NCBI GenBank assembly: GCA_034660915.1 | Contig: JAYEKE010000128.1 | Location: forward strand, 1-36,557 | Length of the DNA: 36,557 nt | DNA from: Pseudomonadota bacterium | Lineage (GTDB): Bacteria > Desulfobacterota > Anaeroferrophillalia > Anaeroferrophillales > Anaeroferrophillaceae | Reading direction: 5' to 3' | Shown here: positions 7,824 through 16,009 of the stretch, piece by piece | How positions within the stretch are numbered: position 1 is the stretch's first letter | Layout: every line of letters starts with the position of its first letter | Translations under genes and position numbers: made by a program | The notes under the pieces: generated by a model | Told to the model about the DNA's origin: nothing | Database searches by the model: none | The model's input: only the letters and a program-made list of their open reading frames with translations

Positions 7824-8345
7824 ATAGCAACCGAACGTACGAGAGTCAACCGACAAATAAATGCGGATAATGCCAGAATCATTGATGAGAGCGGTTCCCA
7901 AATTGGCATTTTATCACTAAACGAAGCCCTGGAAATAGCCGGTAAGCGCGGACTTGATCTGGTGGAAGTATCACCTAACGCTGATCCGCCGGTTTGCAAA
8001 ATCATGGATTATGGGAAATTCAAATACCAGCAAAGTAAAAAAGCCCAGGAAGCCAAAAAGAAGCAGACCAATATCCAGGTTAAAGAAGTCAAAATGCGGC
8101 CGGGTACGGAACAGCATGATTTCGACTTCAAGATCAAGCATATTATCAGCTTTTTAGAAAATGGAGACAAAGCCAAAGTTACCATCCGTTTCCGCGGCCG
8201 GGAAATGGCCTATACTGATCAGGGTATGGCCCTGCTGGAACGGGTGGTGGATACGGTTAAGGAATATGGTTCAATTGAACAAAGACCTCAACGGGAGGGG
8301 CGCCAGCTTTCTCTGGTTCTGGCCCCAATCAAGAAAAAGCGTTAA
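7824..8345 (+). CDS. infC: Translation initiation factor IF-3 (AUA start codon)
   Basis: A 173-residue protein that binds the 30S subunit, prevents premature 50S joining and checks initiator tRNA and start codon. The family N-terminus TERTRVNRQINA and the segment GLDLVEVSPNADPPVCKIMDYGKFKY are present, followed by the basic linker and the C-terminal domain with EVKMRPGTEQHDF. No ATG, GTG or TTG lies at the family start. The frame opens with ATA at 7824, placed eight bases after a perfect AGGAGG (7810-7815). An ATT at 7818 is in frame but only two bases from that site. A rare start codon lets IF3 repress its own translation, as shown for AUU in E. coli. It lies 76 bases after thrS and 33 before rpmI. 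Confidence 0.95.
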   Translation: MATERTRVNRQINADNARIIDESGSQIGILSLNEALEIAGKRGLDLVEVSPNADPPVCKIMDYGKFKYQQSKKAQEAKKKQTNIQVKEVKMRPGTEQHDFDFKIKHIISFLENGDKAKVTIRFRGREMAYTDQGMALLERVVDTVKEYGSIEQRPQREGRQLSLVLAPIKKKR

Positions 8346-8378
8346 TCATTACAGCAAGTGAATATACAGGAGAATACA

Positions 8379-8576
8379 ATGCCTAAAATGAAATCAAACA
8401 GCGGCGCGCGTAAACGTTTCAGGACTACCGGAACCGGAAAAATTGTCCGGAGAAAAGCTTATTCCAGCCATTTGTTAAGCTGTAAATCAAGAAAACAAAA
8501 AAGGAATCTGCGCAAGTCAACCATTGTTGACCCGGCAAACAAGAGAGGAATAGTCAGGATGCTTCCATACATCTAA
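8379..8576 (+). CDS. rpmI: 50S ribosomal protein L35
   Basis: A 65-residue, very basic ribosomal protein with the family start [21 protein letters not shown] and the [10 protein letters not shown] and KQKRNLRK segments. The length is typical. The ATG at 8379 is preferred over an upstream in-frame GTG at 8358 because AGGAG (8368-8372) precedes it at six bases and MPKMK is the conserved start. In most bacteria rplT follows within a few tens of bases; here 390 bases intervene, occupied by a mobile element. Confidence 0.97.
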   Translation: MPKMKSNSGARKRFRTTGTGKIVRRKAYSSHLLSCKSRKQKRNLRKSTIVDPANKRGIVRMLPYI

Positions 8577-8596
8577 AAAGCGGTTGAGGAATCATG

Positions 8597-8916
8597 GTAA
8601 ATATTCGGCTACGTTTTCAAAAAAGACAAAAATACTCTCACGGAGGCACAAAGTCACAGAGAACCCCAGTCATTTGCCCTCTGTGACTCCGTGTCTCTGT
8701 GAGAAATAAAAAAACTGGTAATTATTCAGCGTAATTTTTTTGTCTCGCGCCCGTTCGTTTCACTCACTCAAGACGCAAAGAGCGCAAAGAAAAATGACAG
8801 ACGATATAGCAAATTGAACTCTTCGCGGTCTTTGCGGCTTTGCGAGAGAATTAAAAAAAAATTGACTGATATAGTTACAAGAATTTGCCAATCTATAAAC
8901 AAAGTCGAATGCTTAT
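8597..8916 (+). mobile_element. Complete 320-bp MITE inserted between rpmI and rplT
   Basis: This copy belongs to the same family as 2654-2805. Its left end is GTAAATATTCGGCT and its right end AGTCGAATGCTTAT, flanked by GAATCATG (8589-8596) and AAATCATG (8917-8924), a 7/8 target duplication. It shares the CACAGAG hairpin (about 8635-8703). It then carries some 170 extra bases with a second palindrome built from CGCAAAG and CTTTGCG units (8771-8789 with 8828-8848). No protein is encoded. Its position splits the L35-L20 pair. Confidence 0.82.
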
Positions 8917-8966
8917 AAATCATGTCTGATAAGCCTTTATTATTTATGACCATTAAGGAGTAAACA

Positions 8967-9326
8967 ATGCCCAGAGTAAAAGGTGGATATAAAGCCACTC
9001 GCCGACATAAAAAAGTTTTAAAACTGGCCAAAGGTTATCGTGGCGCCCGAAGTAAATTATACCGTAATGCGACGGAAACTGTTGATCGGGCCTTAAACTA
9101 TGCTTATCGTGACCGCCGGGTCAGGAAACGTGACTTCCGCAGTCTCTGGATTACCCGGATCAATGCCGCTTCCCGTCTGCATGGCATGTCTTACAGTCGG
9201 CTGATTAATGGCTTGACCAAAGCCAATATCGCTGTCGATCGAAAAGTCCTGGCAGATATTGCCGTTAACGATCCGGCGGCTTTCGGTAAATTTGTTGATT
9301 TTGCCTCAACGGCTCTCAACGGCTAG
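8967..9326 (+). CDS. rplT: 50S ribosomal protein L20
   Basis: A 119-residue basic protein that binds 23S rRNA early in 50S assembly. It has the family start [16 protein letters not shown], the [15 protein letters not shown] helix and the globular C-terminus [13 protein letters not shown]...[10 protein letters not shown] good ribosome site, AAGGAG, lies eight bases before the ATG. In E. coli L20 represses rpmI and couples its own translation to it. The MITE between the genes would break that coupling here, so control by another route is likely. pheS starts five bases after the stop codon. Confidence 0.97.
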   Translation: MPRVKGGYKATRRHKKVLKLAKGYRGARSKLYRNATETVDRALNYAYRDRRVRKRDFRSLWITRINAASRLHGMSYSRLINGLTKANIAVDRKVLADIAVNDPAAFGKFVDFASTALNG

Positions 9327-9331
9327 GGGTA

Positions 9332-10348
9332 ATGAAAGACAAACTCCAGCAGCTGCTTGAAAACGCCACTCAGGAGCTGGACGATTCAACCATGATCAAT
9401 GAAGTTGAAGCGTTGCGGGTGCGTTTCCTTGGCCGCAAGGGTGAAATTACCACCCTGCTTAAAACCCTTGGCACCCTGCCTGCTGATCAACGGCCGGCCA
9501 TGGGACAGCTGGCCAATGAAATCAAAGAGAAACTGCATAACCGGTTTGAAGATGCCAGGCAAAAGCTCGCCCAGGCAGCCCGTCAGCAGCAGATGGCGGC
9601 TGGCACCATTGATATCACCCTGCCCGGCCGACAGCAATTTCATGGCCATACCCATCCCACATCCCTGGTCATTGAGGACATCGCTTCTATTTTCACCAGA
9701 ATGGGATTCGATATTGCCAGGGGTCCGGAAGTTGAACTGGACTATTATAATTTTGAAGCCTTGAATATCCCGAAAGATCATCCGGCCAGGCAGATGCAGG
9801 ACACCTTCTATGTCAGTGAAGATGTCGTCCTGCGGACCCACACCTCACCGATGCAGATACGGGTGATGGAAAAACAGGAACCCCCGGTTTTTGTCATCGT
9901 TCCCGGAAAAGTGTATCGCTGTGATTCCGATCTTACCCATACCCCGATGTTTCACCAGGTGGAAGGGTTGATGGTTGATACCAAAATAACCTTTTCCGAC
10001 CTTAAAGGGGTGCTGACGGATTTCCTCCACCTTTTCTTCAACCCTAAAGTCAAGGTTCGCTTTCGGCCCAGTTATTTTCCCTTTACCGAACCCAGCGCGG
10101 AAGTAGATATCGCCTGCGTTATCTGCCATGGCAAGGGATGCCGGGTTTGCAGCCATACGGGCTGGCTCGAAATACTTGGCTGCGGCATGGTGGATCCGGC
10201 CGTATATAAGTTTGTCAATTATGATCCGGATAAAGTCAGCGGTTTTGCTTTTGGCATGGGCGTCGAAAGAATGGCCATGCTGCGTTACGGCATTGATGAC
10301 CTGCGGTTGTTCTTTGGCAATGACATCCGCTTTCTACAGCAGTTTTAG
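9332..10348 (+). CDS. pheS: Phenylalanyl-tRNA synthetase alpha subunit
   Basis: A 338-residue class II catalytic subunit of the (alpha-beta)2 enzyme that charges tRNA-Phe. An N-terminal coiled coil for tRNA contact (about 1-85) precedes the core. Motif 2 lies around FRPSYFPFTEPSAEVDI, and motif 3 is GFAFGMGVERMAMLRYGI near the C-terminus. Cysteines in the CVICHGKGCRVC segment are a common feature of this subunit. It begins five bases after rplT, suggesting co-transcription and perhaps coupling. A hairpin and 118 bases separate it from pheT. Confidence 0.97.
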   Translation: MKDKLQQLLENATQELDDSTMINEVEALRVRFLGRKGEITTLLKTLGTLPADQRPAMGQLANEIKEKLHNRFEDARQKLAQAARQQQMAAGTIDITLPGRQQFHGHTHPTSLVIEDIASIFTRMGFDIARGPEVELDYYNFEALNIPKDHPARQMQDTFYVSEDVVLRTHTSPMQIRVMEKQEPPVFVIVPGKVYRCDSDLTHTPMFHQVEGLMVDTKITFSDLKGVLTDFLHLFFNPKVKVRFRPSYFPFTEPSAEVDIACVICHGKGCRVCSHTGWLEILGCGMVDPAVYKFVNYDPDKVSGFAFGMGVERMAMLRYGIDDLRLFFGNDIRFLQQF

Positions 10349-10358
10349 TGCCTTACAG

Positions 10359-10391
10359 AACATTTTTTGTTTGAAAAACAAGAAATGTTTT
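10359..10391 (+). terminator. A/T-rich hairpin in the pheS-pheT gap (weak or partial terminator)
   Basis: AACATTTTTTGTTT pairs with AACAAGAAATGTT across a GAAA loop, followed by TTTGATAAG. The T tract is short, so it is more likely a pause or mRNA stability element than a full terminator, since pheT must be expressed with pheS. Confidence 0.45.
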
Positions 10392-10466
10392 GATAAGAGC
10401 ACTTATTTGTGGGCCGAAAAGACCGCATTTTGGTTGCGGGGCTCGCTTCCGCATTAAAGGCAAGAA

Positions 10467-12872
10467 ATGAACATCAGCTGGAAATGGATAGGTGATTTTG
10501 TTGAACTTGACGGTATTGATCCCGTTGAGGCCGCCGAGCGTCTGACCATGACCGGATTGGAAGTCTCCGGAGTAAAACCGCTCTTCGATCCGGAATTAAG
10601 CCGGATCGTCACCGCCCGCATCGCCTCCCTGGAAAAACATCCCCAGGCTGACAAACTTTCCCTTTGCTCTGTTTTCGATGGCCAGGATACTTTTTCCATT
10701 ATTTGTGGCGCCGCTAACATGAAGGCCGGAGACCAGGTAGCCATGGCCCCCATAGGCACCCGCTTTCCCAACGGCTTGACCATAAAAAAGGCCAAAATCA
10801 GAGGGATAACTTCATCGGGCATGCTTTGCTCAGCGGCGGAACTGGGACTGGAAGAAGAATCCAGTGGGATCATGATTCTGCCTGAATCCGCGCCACTGGG
10901 GATACCGGCAATAAAGTATCTGGAGCTTGACGACCATATTCTTGAGGTTGAAATCACCCCGAATCGTGGTGATTGTCTCAGTGTCATCGGCGTTGCCAGG
11001 GAAATTGCCGCCTTGTATCAGCGACCGTTCAAATACCCTACTCCCTTGTTTCCTGAAAATAACAAAAAAACAGCTGATCTGGTGTCCATTGAAATCCGAA
11101 ATCCGGACCTCTGCCCCCGCTATGTGGGCCGGATAGCTGAACAGATTGTTTTAGCTGATTCTCCCTTGTGGATGAAACAAAGACTCCAGGCGGCAGGAGT
11201 CAGATCCATCAATAATGTGGTTGACATTACCAACTATGTAATGCTGGAAACGGGCCAGCCACTCCATGCTTTTGATCTTGAGATGGTGGCCGGAAAACAG
11301 ATTATTGTCAGAACAGCCGGGGATGATAAGACTTTTGTTACTCTGGATGGAATTGAGCGATCCCTGGATCCTGAGACTCTGATGATCTGTGATGGTAGTG
11401 GTCCGGTAGCAGTAGCAGGCATTATGGGGGGACTCAATTCTGAAATTACTGCAACCACCAGGGACGTTTTGATTGAAAGTGCCTTTTTCCAACCAACCTC
11501 AATCCGACGCTCTGCAAGATTATTGGGACTTTCTACCGAATCATCATATCGTTTTGAACGCGGGGTCGACCCATTGAGCACCGATCTGGCTGCCGACCGG
11601 GCGATGGAACTGCTCAATCAGCTGGCCCAGGCTGAAATTGCCGGTGACCGGCTGGATATCAATCCCCAGCCTCATAATGCCGGCGAAGTAACCATCCGCA
11701 CGGATTACACCAACCGTTTGCTGGGAATTAATCTGGATGCCGCCGCCATTAAAGATATTCTGGTAAGACTCCAGTTTGAACTGGCACGAAGTGATGACAA
11801 TTCGTTTACCGTCCGATCGCCCTCATACCGCTTTGATATCGAGCGGGAAGCCGATCTTATTGAGGAAGTTGCCCGTATTTATGGTTACAACAATATCCCC
11901 ACTACCCTGCCGGTTATCCGTGAACAGGGTGGTTCCGGTTATGATGATGAGCGGCTGCCGCGGCTGCTGAAATCAATAGCGGTCTCATATGGATACAGTG
12001 AAGCGATCAATTACAGTTTCATGGATCCTGCCGCTCTTGATCAACTTCATATCCCTGCAGAAGACCGGCGGAGAAAGCTGATTAAACTTATCAATCCACT
12101 GACTGAAGAATTATCCGTCATGAGAACCTCACTCCTGCCGGCGCTGCTTAGCAATCTGGTTGATAATTATCGGGTCTTCCATCGGGATATCAGGCTTTTT
12201 GAATATGGCAAGATTTTTCTACCCCGAAACAATGAGCCGCAGCCGGATGAAAACTTTTATTTGGCCGGCCTGGCCAGCGGACGACGTTATCCGGTACATT
12301 TTGACAATCCTGATGAGATGATAGATTTTTACGATATCAAAGGCCTGTTGGAAAACATTGCTTCCACCTGCAAGCTGAGTTTCTCTTTTTCAGCTGATAA
12401 CCCTGAAAGCTACCTTCATTCGGGCCGGGCGGCAACTATCCTGCTTGAGCATGAAACAATTGGCTGTTTTGGCCAATTACACCCGGATATCGCCGAACAG
12501 CTGGATGTTGCCCAGGATATTTTTATTTTTGAGTTGCAGGTACAGCCACTGCTATCTGCCGCGGTATTTCGCCCATCCTTTCAATCCATCCCCCGTTACC
12601 CTGCCAGTTACCGTGATCTGGCAGTGGTGATCGATGAAAACATTGCCGGGGAAAAGCTGATTGAGGCTATTCAGCAGAGCAACAAGCTGGTGGTGGCAGT
12701 AGATATATTTGATACTTATAAAGGAAGTCAGATTCCTGCCGATAAGAAAAGTATTGCCCTGAAAATTACTTTTCAGGACATGAATAAAACCTTGACAGAT
12801 AAAAAGGTTAATGCCATTATTGATAAAATCAGCAAACGTCTAAAACATGATTTTAACGGTCAGATTCGCTGA
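10467..12872 (+). CDS. pheT: Phenylalanyl-tRNA synthetase beta subunit
   Basis: An 801-residue subunit that binds tRNA and hydrolyses mischarged Tyr-tRNA-Phe. The domain order is normal: B1 and the tRNA-binding OB fold (40-150, with HPQADKLSLCSV), B3/B4 editing domain (about 210-385, GVRSINNVVDITNYVMLETGQP), B5 (about 405-470), a core-like region, and the C-terminal FDX-ACB anticodon fold (about 705-801, starting near SIPRYPASYRDLAVV). The length matches the family. The ATG at 10467 begins the expected MNISWKWIGDFVELD. It is followed by ihfA after 38 bases. Confidence 0.97.
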   Translation: MNISWKWIGDFVELDGIDPVEAAERLTMTGLEVSGVKPLFDPELSRIVTARIASLEKHPQADKLSLCSVFDGQDTFSIICGAANMKAGDQVAMAPIGTRFPNGLTIKKAKIRGITSSGMLCSAAELGLEEESSGIMILPESAPLGIPAIKYLELDDHILEVEITPNRGDCLSVIGVAREIAALYQRPFKYPTPLFPENNKKTADLVSIEIRNPDLCPRYVGRIAEQIVLADSPLWMKQRLQAAGVRSINNVVDITNYVMLETGQPLHAFDLEMVAGKQIIVRTAGDDKTFVTLDGIERSLDPETLMICDGSGPVAVAGIMGGLNSEITATTRDVLIESAFFQPTSIRRSARLLGLSTESSYRFERGVDPLSTDLAADRAMELLNQLAQAEIAGDRLDINPQPHNAGEVTIRTDYTNRLLGINLDAAAIKDILVRLQFELARSDDNSFTVRSPSYRFDIEREADLIEEVARIYGYNNIPTTLPVIREQGGSGYDDERLPRLLKSIAVSYGYSEAINYSFMDPAALDQLHIPAEDRRRKLIKLINPLTEELSVMRTSLLPALLSNLVDNYRVFHRDIRLFEYGKIFLPRNNEPQPDENFYLAGLASGRRYPVHFDNPDEMIDFYDIKGLLENIASTCKLSFSFSADNPESYLHSGRAATILLEHETIGCFGQLHPDIAEQLDVAQDIFIFELQVQPLLSAAVFRPSFQSIPRYPASYRDLAVVIDENIAGEKLIEAIQQSNKLVVAVDIFDTYKGSQIPADKKSIALKITFQDMNKTLTDKKVNAIIDKISKRLKHDFNGQIR

Positions 12873-12910
12873 TTGATTATTCCATGACCAGCATAACAAG
12901 GGGAGCAAAT

Positions 12911-13189
12911 ATGACTAAGGCAGATATCGTCGAAACGATCTATGAAAAGGTGGGATTGTCAAAACGAGAGTCAGCCAAGATTGTTGACATGATTTTTGAT
13001 ATTATAAAAGGTAAGCTGGAAAATGGTGAAAATGTCAAGGTTTCCGGCTTTGGCAGTTTTGCCGTCCGAAATAAAAATGCCCGCCGAGGCCGCAATCCTC
13101 AAACGGGTGAAGAAATCACCATATCAGCCCGCCGGGTTTTAAGTTTCAAACCCAGCAATGTTTTGCGTAAGCATATTAACGAAAACTGA
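12911..13189 (+). CDS. ihfA: Integration host factor alpha subunit
   Basis: A 92-residue member of the HU/IHF family that bends DNA sharply as a dimer and helps recombination, replication and transcription. MTKADIVETIYEKVGLSKRES forms the N-terminal helices. The core is VKVSGFGSFAVR, followed by the beta arm RRGRNPQTGEEITI with the intercalating proline. The ATG at 12911 is chosen because AAGGGGAG (12898-12904) precedes it and the family starts there; an ATG at 12884 would add nine unsupported residues. Placement directly after pheT identifies it as the alpha rather than the beta subunit. Confidence 0.93.
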   Translation: MTKADIVETIYEKVGLSKRESAKIVDMIFDIIKGKLENGENVKVSGFGSFAVRNKNARRGRNPQTGEEITISARRVLSFKPSNVLRKHINEN

Positions 13190-13201
13190 TGACTCCCTTT
13201 G

Positions 13202-13546
13202 ATGAGCTCTAACAGTATTCCCGATAAAATCTTCTTTCGCATCGGCGAAGTAAGCGAGATTGTCAAGGTTAAACCATACGTACTGCGTTACTGGGAATCG
13301 GAATTTGAGCTCATTTCCCCTGAAAAAAGCAACAGCAAACAAAGGCTTTATCAGCGGCGGGATCTTGAGTTGTTGCTGGAAATCAAGAGATTGCTGTATG
13401 AAGAGGAATTTACCATTGCCGGTGCCAGGAAAAAACTTAAACATTTAACCACGAAAAAAAAGAAAAATAGAACTGATAATTCTGAGCTGCTTACCGATAT
13501 CCGTGATGAATTGGAAGAAATCAAATCGCTTATTCATTCCAGGTAG
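13202..13546 (+). CDS. MerR-family DNA-binding regulator
   Basis: A 114-residue protein with one winged-helix domain at the N-terminus (about 9-75). [22 protein letters not shown] is the MerR signature, and [16 protein letters not shown] is the second helix pair. After a Lys-rich linker comes a short acidic helix. There is no effector-binding domain and no cysteine, so it does not look like a metal sensor. The ATG at 13202 is preferred to a TTG three bases earlier. It follows ihfA by 12 bases and precedes tRNA-Pro, an arrangement common in Desulfobacterota as I recall it. Its target is unknown; control of this cluster is a possibility. Confidence 0.85.
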   Translation: MSSNSIPDKIFFRIGEVSEIVKVKPYVLRYWESEFELISPEKSNSKQRLYQRRDLELLLEIKRLLYEEEFTIAGARKKLKHLTTKKKKNRTDNSELLTDIRDELEEIKSLIHSR

Positions 13547-13588
13547 CTGAATTTTTGAGTTATTAAATCCCCTTAAATCAACACAATC

Positions 13589-13665
13589 CGGGGCGTAGCG
13601 CAGTCTGGTAGCGTACCTGAATGGGGTTCAGGTGGTCGAAGGTTCAAATCCTTTCGCCCCGACCA
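13589..13665 (+). tRNA. tRNA-Pro (anticodon GGG)
   Basis: A 77-base tRNA with encoded CCA. The acceptor CGGGGCG pairs with CGCCCCG. The anticodon stem CCTGA/TCAGG closes the loop ATGGGGT, which reads GGG. The T arm is AAGGT-TCAAATC-CTTT-like with the conserved TTCAAAT. The C1-G72 pair and A73 agree with proline identity. It ends the pheT-ihfA-MerR cluster and is followed by a strong terminator. Confidence 0.96.
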
Positions 13666-13677
13666 GTTTATTTCAAT

Positions 13678-13716
13678 AGCGATCGGCCTGAAAGGCAGGT
13701 CGCTGTTTTTTATTTT
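13678..13716 (+). terminator. Rho-independent terminator after tRNA-Pro
   Basis: AGCGATCGGCC and GGCAGGTCGCT form a stem with a small internal loop around TGAAA, followed by a TGTTTTTTATTTT tract. It closes the whole translation cluster. Confidence 0.85.
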
Positions 13717-13772
13717 AGGCTTCAGCCCTGCCATACATTGTCTGACACAATATCGCCTGAGGAGTCATTTCC

Positions 13773-15140
13773 ATGAGGAAACCTGGCATATGTTGCGTGA
13801 CACTGTTCCTGTTTTTGCTCTCCCTGCTGTTTTTCTCCTGCAATCCAGTACCAGATAGCATTAGTATAGCCCCCGGCAAGCTCACGGTCCTGATCCGCAA
13901 CATCCCCACCGCTTACTATGAAGGACCGGACGGCAAGATGGGCTTTGAATACGATCTGGCCAAAACATTTGCCGACCATATGGGGCTTGAGCTGAAACTT
14001 AAAGTTGTTGACTCGGTTACCGATATCCTGAAAGCGATTGAAAACGGAGAAGCGGATCTGGCGGCCGCCGGCTTGACCCGAACGGATGAACGGGAAAAGC
14101 GGTTTCTCTTTGGTCCTGACTACTTTACTGTCCAACAGCAAGTGGTTGGCAATCGCAGTCATCCCTACCCGAAAAAGGTTGAAGAGCTGGCCGATTATGA
14201 CCTGCTGGTGCTGAAAAATACCAGCTACGTGGAGCAGCTCAGGGAACTTCAGCAGCAATATCCCGGACTCCACTGGCAGGAAACCGATGAATACAGCACC
14301 GACCAGCTGCTGGAACAGGTCTGGCTCGGCAAGATTCCCTGCACAGTGGCCGACTCCAACATTCTGGCCATGAACCGCCGCTATTTCCCCGAACTGACAG
14401 TTGCCTTTCCCATCAGTGAAGAACAGTCTTTAGCTTGGATCATCAACAAAAAAGAAGGAAAGCTGAAAGATGAGCTGTTCAAATGGTTCGCCAACTTTAA
14501 AAAGTCCGGCAAATTCGCCGGATTAAAAGATAGATACTACGCTTACACTGAAATTTTTGACTATGTTGACATCAAAGTTTTTACCCGCAGAACAAGCAGC
14601 CGCCTTCCGTCAATCCAAGAATATTTCCAGAAATATGCTGAGCAGTACGACCTCCCCTGGACCATCTTGGCAGCAAAAGCATACCAGGAATCCCACTGGA
14701 AAACCAACGCAGTCAGTCCCACGGGTGTCAAAGGCATTATGATGCTGACCCTGCCGACCGCTAAAGCCCTGGGAATCACTAACCGCCTTGACCCCAAACA
14801 AAGCATTAAAGGAGGAGCACACTATTTACGTCAATTACTGGACCGCGTACCGGAATCTATTCCTGAAAAACAACGCTTAGCTTTTGCCATGGCAGCTTAC
14901 AATGTCGGCATGGGACATATCTATGATGCCCGGAAGTTGGCAAGGAAGCTGGGGAAAGACCCGGACAGCTGGAAAGATATCAAGAGTGTCCTGCCCCTGT
15001 TATCACGCAAAAAATACTATAAAACCCTGCCGCATGGTTATGCCCGTGGCTATGAACCGGTTCGCTACGTGGACCGCATTTTCAATTACCGCAACATCCT
15101 CGAACAAAAACTGGGCCTGCTGTCTACCCATCCGGACTGA
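13773..15140 (+). CDS. mltF: Membrane-bound lytic murein transglycosylase F-like lipoprotein
   Basis: A 455-residue periplasmic lipoprotein that cleaves peptidoglycan glycan strands. A lipoprotein signal peptide ends in the lipobox LFFSC with C23. A type 3 solute-binding domain follows (about 35-260, GFEYDLAKTFADHMG and ADLAAAGLTRTDER), which in MltF regulates activity. The C-terminal SLT domain (about 275-445) contains QESHW with the catalytic E306, then GVKGIMMLTLPTAKALG and AMAAYNVGMGHIYDA. Domain order and length match MltF. The ATG has TGAGGAG eight bases upstream. It appears monocistronic between tRNA-Pro and rubrerythrin. Confidence 0.92.
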   Translation: MRKPGICCVTLFLFLLSLLFFSCNPVPDSISIAPGKLTVLIRNIPTAYYEGPDGKMGFEYDLAKTFADHMGLELKLKVVDSVTDILKAIENGEADLAAAGLTRTDEREKRFLFGPDYFTVQQQVVGNRSHPYPKKVEELADYDLLVLKNTSYVEQLRELQQQYPGLHWQETDEYSTDQLLEQVWLGKIPCTVADSNILAMNRRYFPELTVAFPISEEQSLAWIINKKEGKLKDELFKWFANFKKSGKFAGLKDRYYAYTEIFDYVDIKVFTRRTSSRLPSIQEYFQKYAEQYDLPWTILAAKAYQESHWKTNAVSPTGVKGIMMLTLPTAKALGITNRLDPKQSIKGGAHYLRQLLDRVPESIPEKQRLAFAMAAYNVGMGHIYDARKLARKLGKDPDSWKDIKSVLPLLSRKKYYKTLPHGYARGYEPVRYVDRIFNYRNILEQKLGLLSTHPD

Positions 15141-15177
15141 ATGAAGAATTACCCCCCCCAGGCAAATAAGATAAGCC

Positions 15178-15206
15178 TTGCAGCATTAATATTCATCTGC
15201 TAAAAA
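15178..15206 (+). promoter_or_regulatory. Possible promoter of rubrerythrin
   Basis: TTGCAG (15178-15183), 17 bases, then TAAAAA (15201-15206). The match is moderate (about 4-5/6 and 4/6). It lies 34 bases before the rubrerythrin start. No Fur or PerR box was recognised. Confidence 0.4.
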
Positions 15207-15239
15207 TAATAGAAAAAATCAAACAGAGGAGCTAAAAAC

Positions 15240-15818
15240 ATGAGTAAATCATTAAAAGGAAGTAAAACAGAAAAAAATATTTTGACCGCTTTTGCCGGTG
15301 AAAGCCAGGCCCGCAACCGCTATTCCTACTTTGCCAGCAAAGCAAAAAAAGAAGGATACGTACAGATATCAGCCATTTTTGAAGAAACTGCCAACCAGGA
15401 AAAAGAACATGCCAAACGACTGTTCAAACTCCTTGAAGGCGGCGAAGTGGAGATAATTGGCACTTTTCCCGCCGGCGTAGTCGGCAGCACGGTGGACAAC
15501 CTGAGAGAATCAGCGGCAGGGGAAAACCATGAGCATACGATCATGTACCCCGAATTCGCAGTAACTGCCCGCGAAGAAGGCTTCACTGAGATTGCAGACA
15601 TATTCGAGGCCATCGCCGTAGCGGAGAAACAACATGAAAAACGCTATCTGGACCTGATGAACAATATCAATCAGGATCAGGTTTTCAAGCGTGAGCAGCC
15701 GGTCATCTGGAGATGCCGCAACTGCGGCTATCTCCATGAAGGGAATGAAGCACCGGAAGAGTGTCCCGCCTGTGCCCATCCCCAGGCTCATTTCGAGCTA
15801 TTGGGTGAAAACTACTAA
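15240..15818 (+). CDS. rbr: Rubrerythrin
   Basis: A 192-residue non-haem diiron peroxidase that reduces hydrogen peroxide in anaerobes. The N-terminal ferritin-like four-helix domain carries the diiron ligands: E21, E54 and H57 in the NQEKEH segment, E95 and E98, and E129 and H132 in AEKQHEKR. The C-terminal rubredoxin-like domain has C159xxC162 and C175xxC178 for one Fe(SCys)4 centre that passes electrons to the diiron site. The length equals that of classical rubrerythrin. GAGGAG precedes the ATG at a good distance. It stands alone, with a likely own promoter at 15178 and a hairpin lacking a T tract just after the stop. Confidence 0.97.
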   Translation: MSKSLKGSKTEKNILTAFAGESQARNRYSYFASKAKKEGYVQISAIFEETANQEKEHAKRLFKLLEGGEVEIIGTFPAGVVGSTVDNLRESAAGENHEHTIMYPEFAVTAREEGFTEIADIFEAIAVAEKQHEKRYLDLMNNINQDQVFKREQPVIWRCRNCGYLHEGNEAPEECPACAHPQAHFELLGENY

Positions 15819-15825
15819 CGCAACT

Positions 15826-15847
15826 TTCTGGCTTGCATTGCCAGGAA
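15826..15847 (+). terminator. Hairpin after rubrerythrin, no clear T tract
   Basis: TTCTGGC (15826-15832) pairs with GCCAGGAA (15840-15847) around TTGCATT, starting eight bases after the stop codon. Without a run of T it is only a candidate terminator or 3' mRNA stabiliser. Confidence 0.4.
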
Positions 15848-15898
15848 TACATTACAGGATGTTCGGGCTTGGTTCATAGCGGTTTTGGCCGCTTGGTT

Positions 15899-15923
15899 GG
15901 GAACAGTTATTAAAACTGTCCCC
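15899..15923. repeat. 25-bp palindrome with GGGAACAG ... CTGTCCCC ends
   Basis: The arms GGGAACAGTT and AACTGTCCCC pair with one mismatch around ATTAA. It resembles the GGGGACAG motifs at 16945-17019 and the inverted pair at 32004-32027, so it is probably a member of a dispersed palindromic family. Confidence 0.55.
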
Positions 15924-16009
15924 CATTGTGATTCGCGGCGGACACCTCGGAAGCCGGCCATGGACGGCTGGCTATTCATAGCTCAGAATGAACAACAAGC
16001 GAGTGGAAT

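Noticed and set aside
8768-9031. 87-codon minus-strand frame across the MITE and the start of rplT
   Set aside because: It is composed of repeat DNA plus antisense of L20, with no ribosome site.
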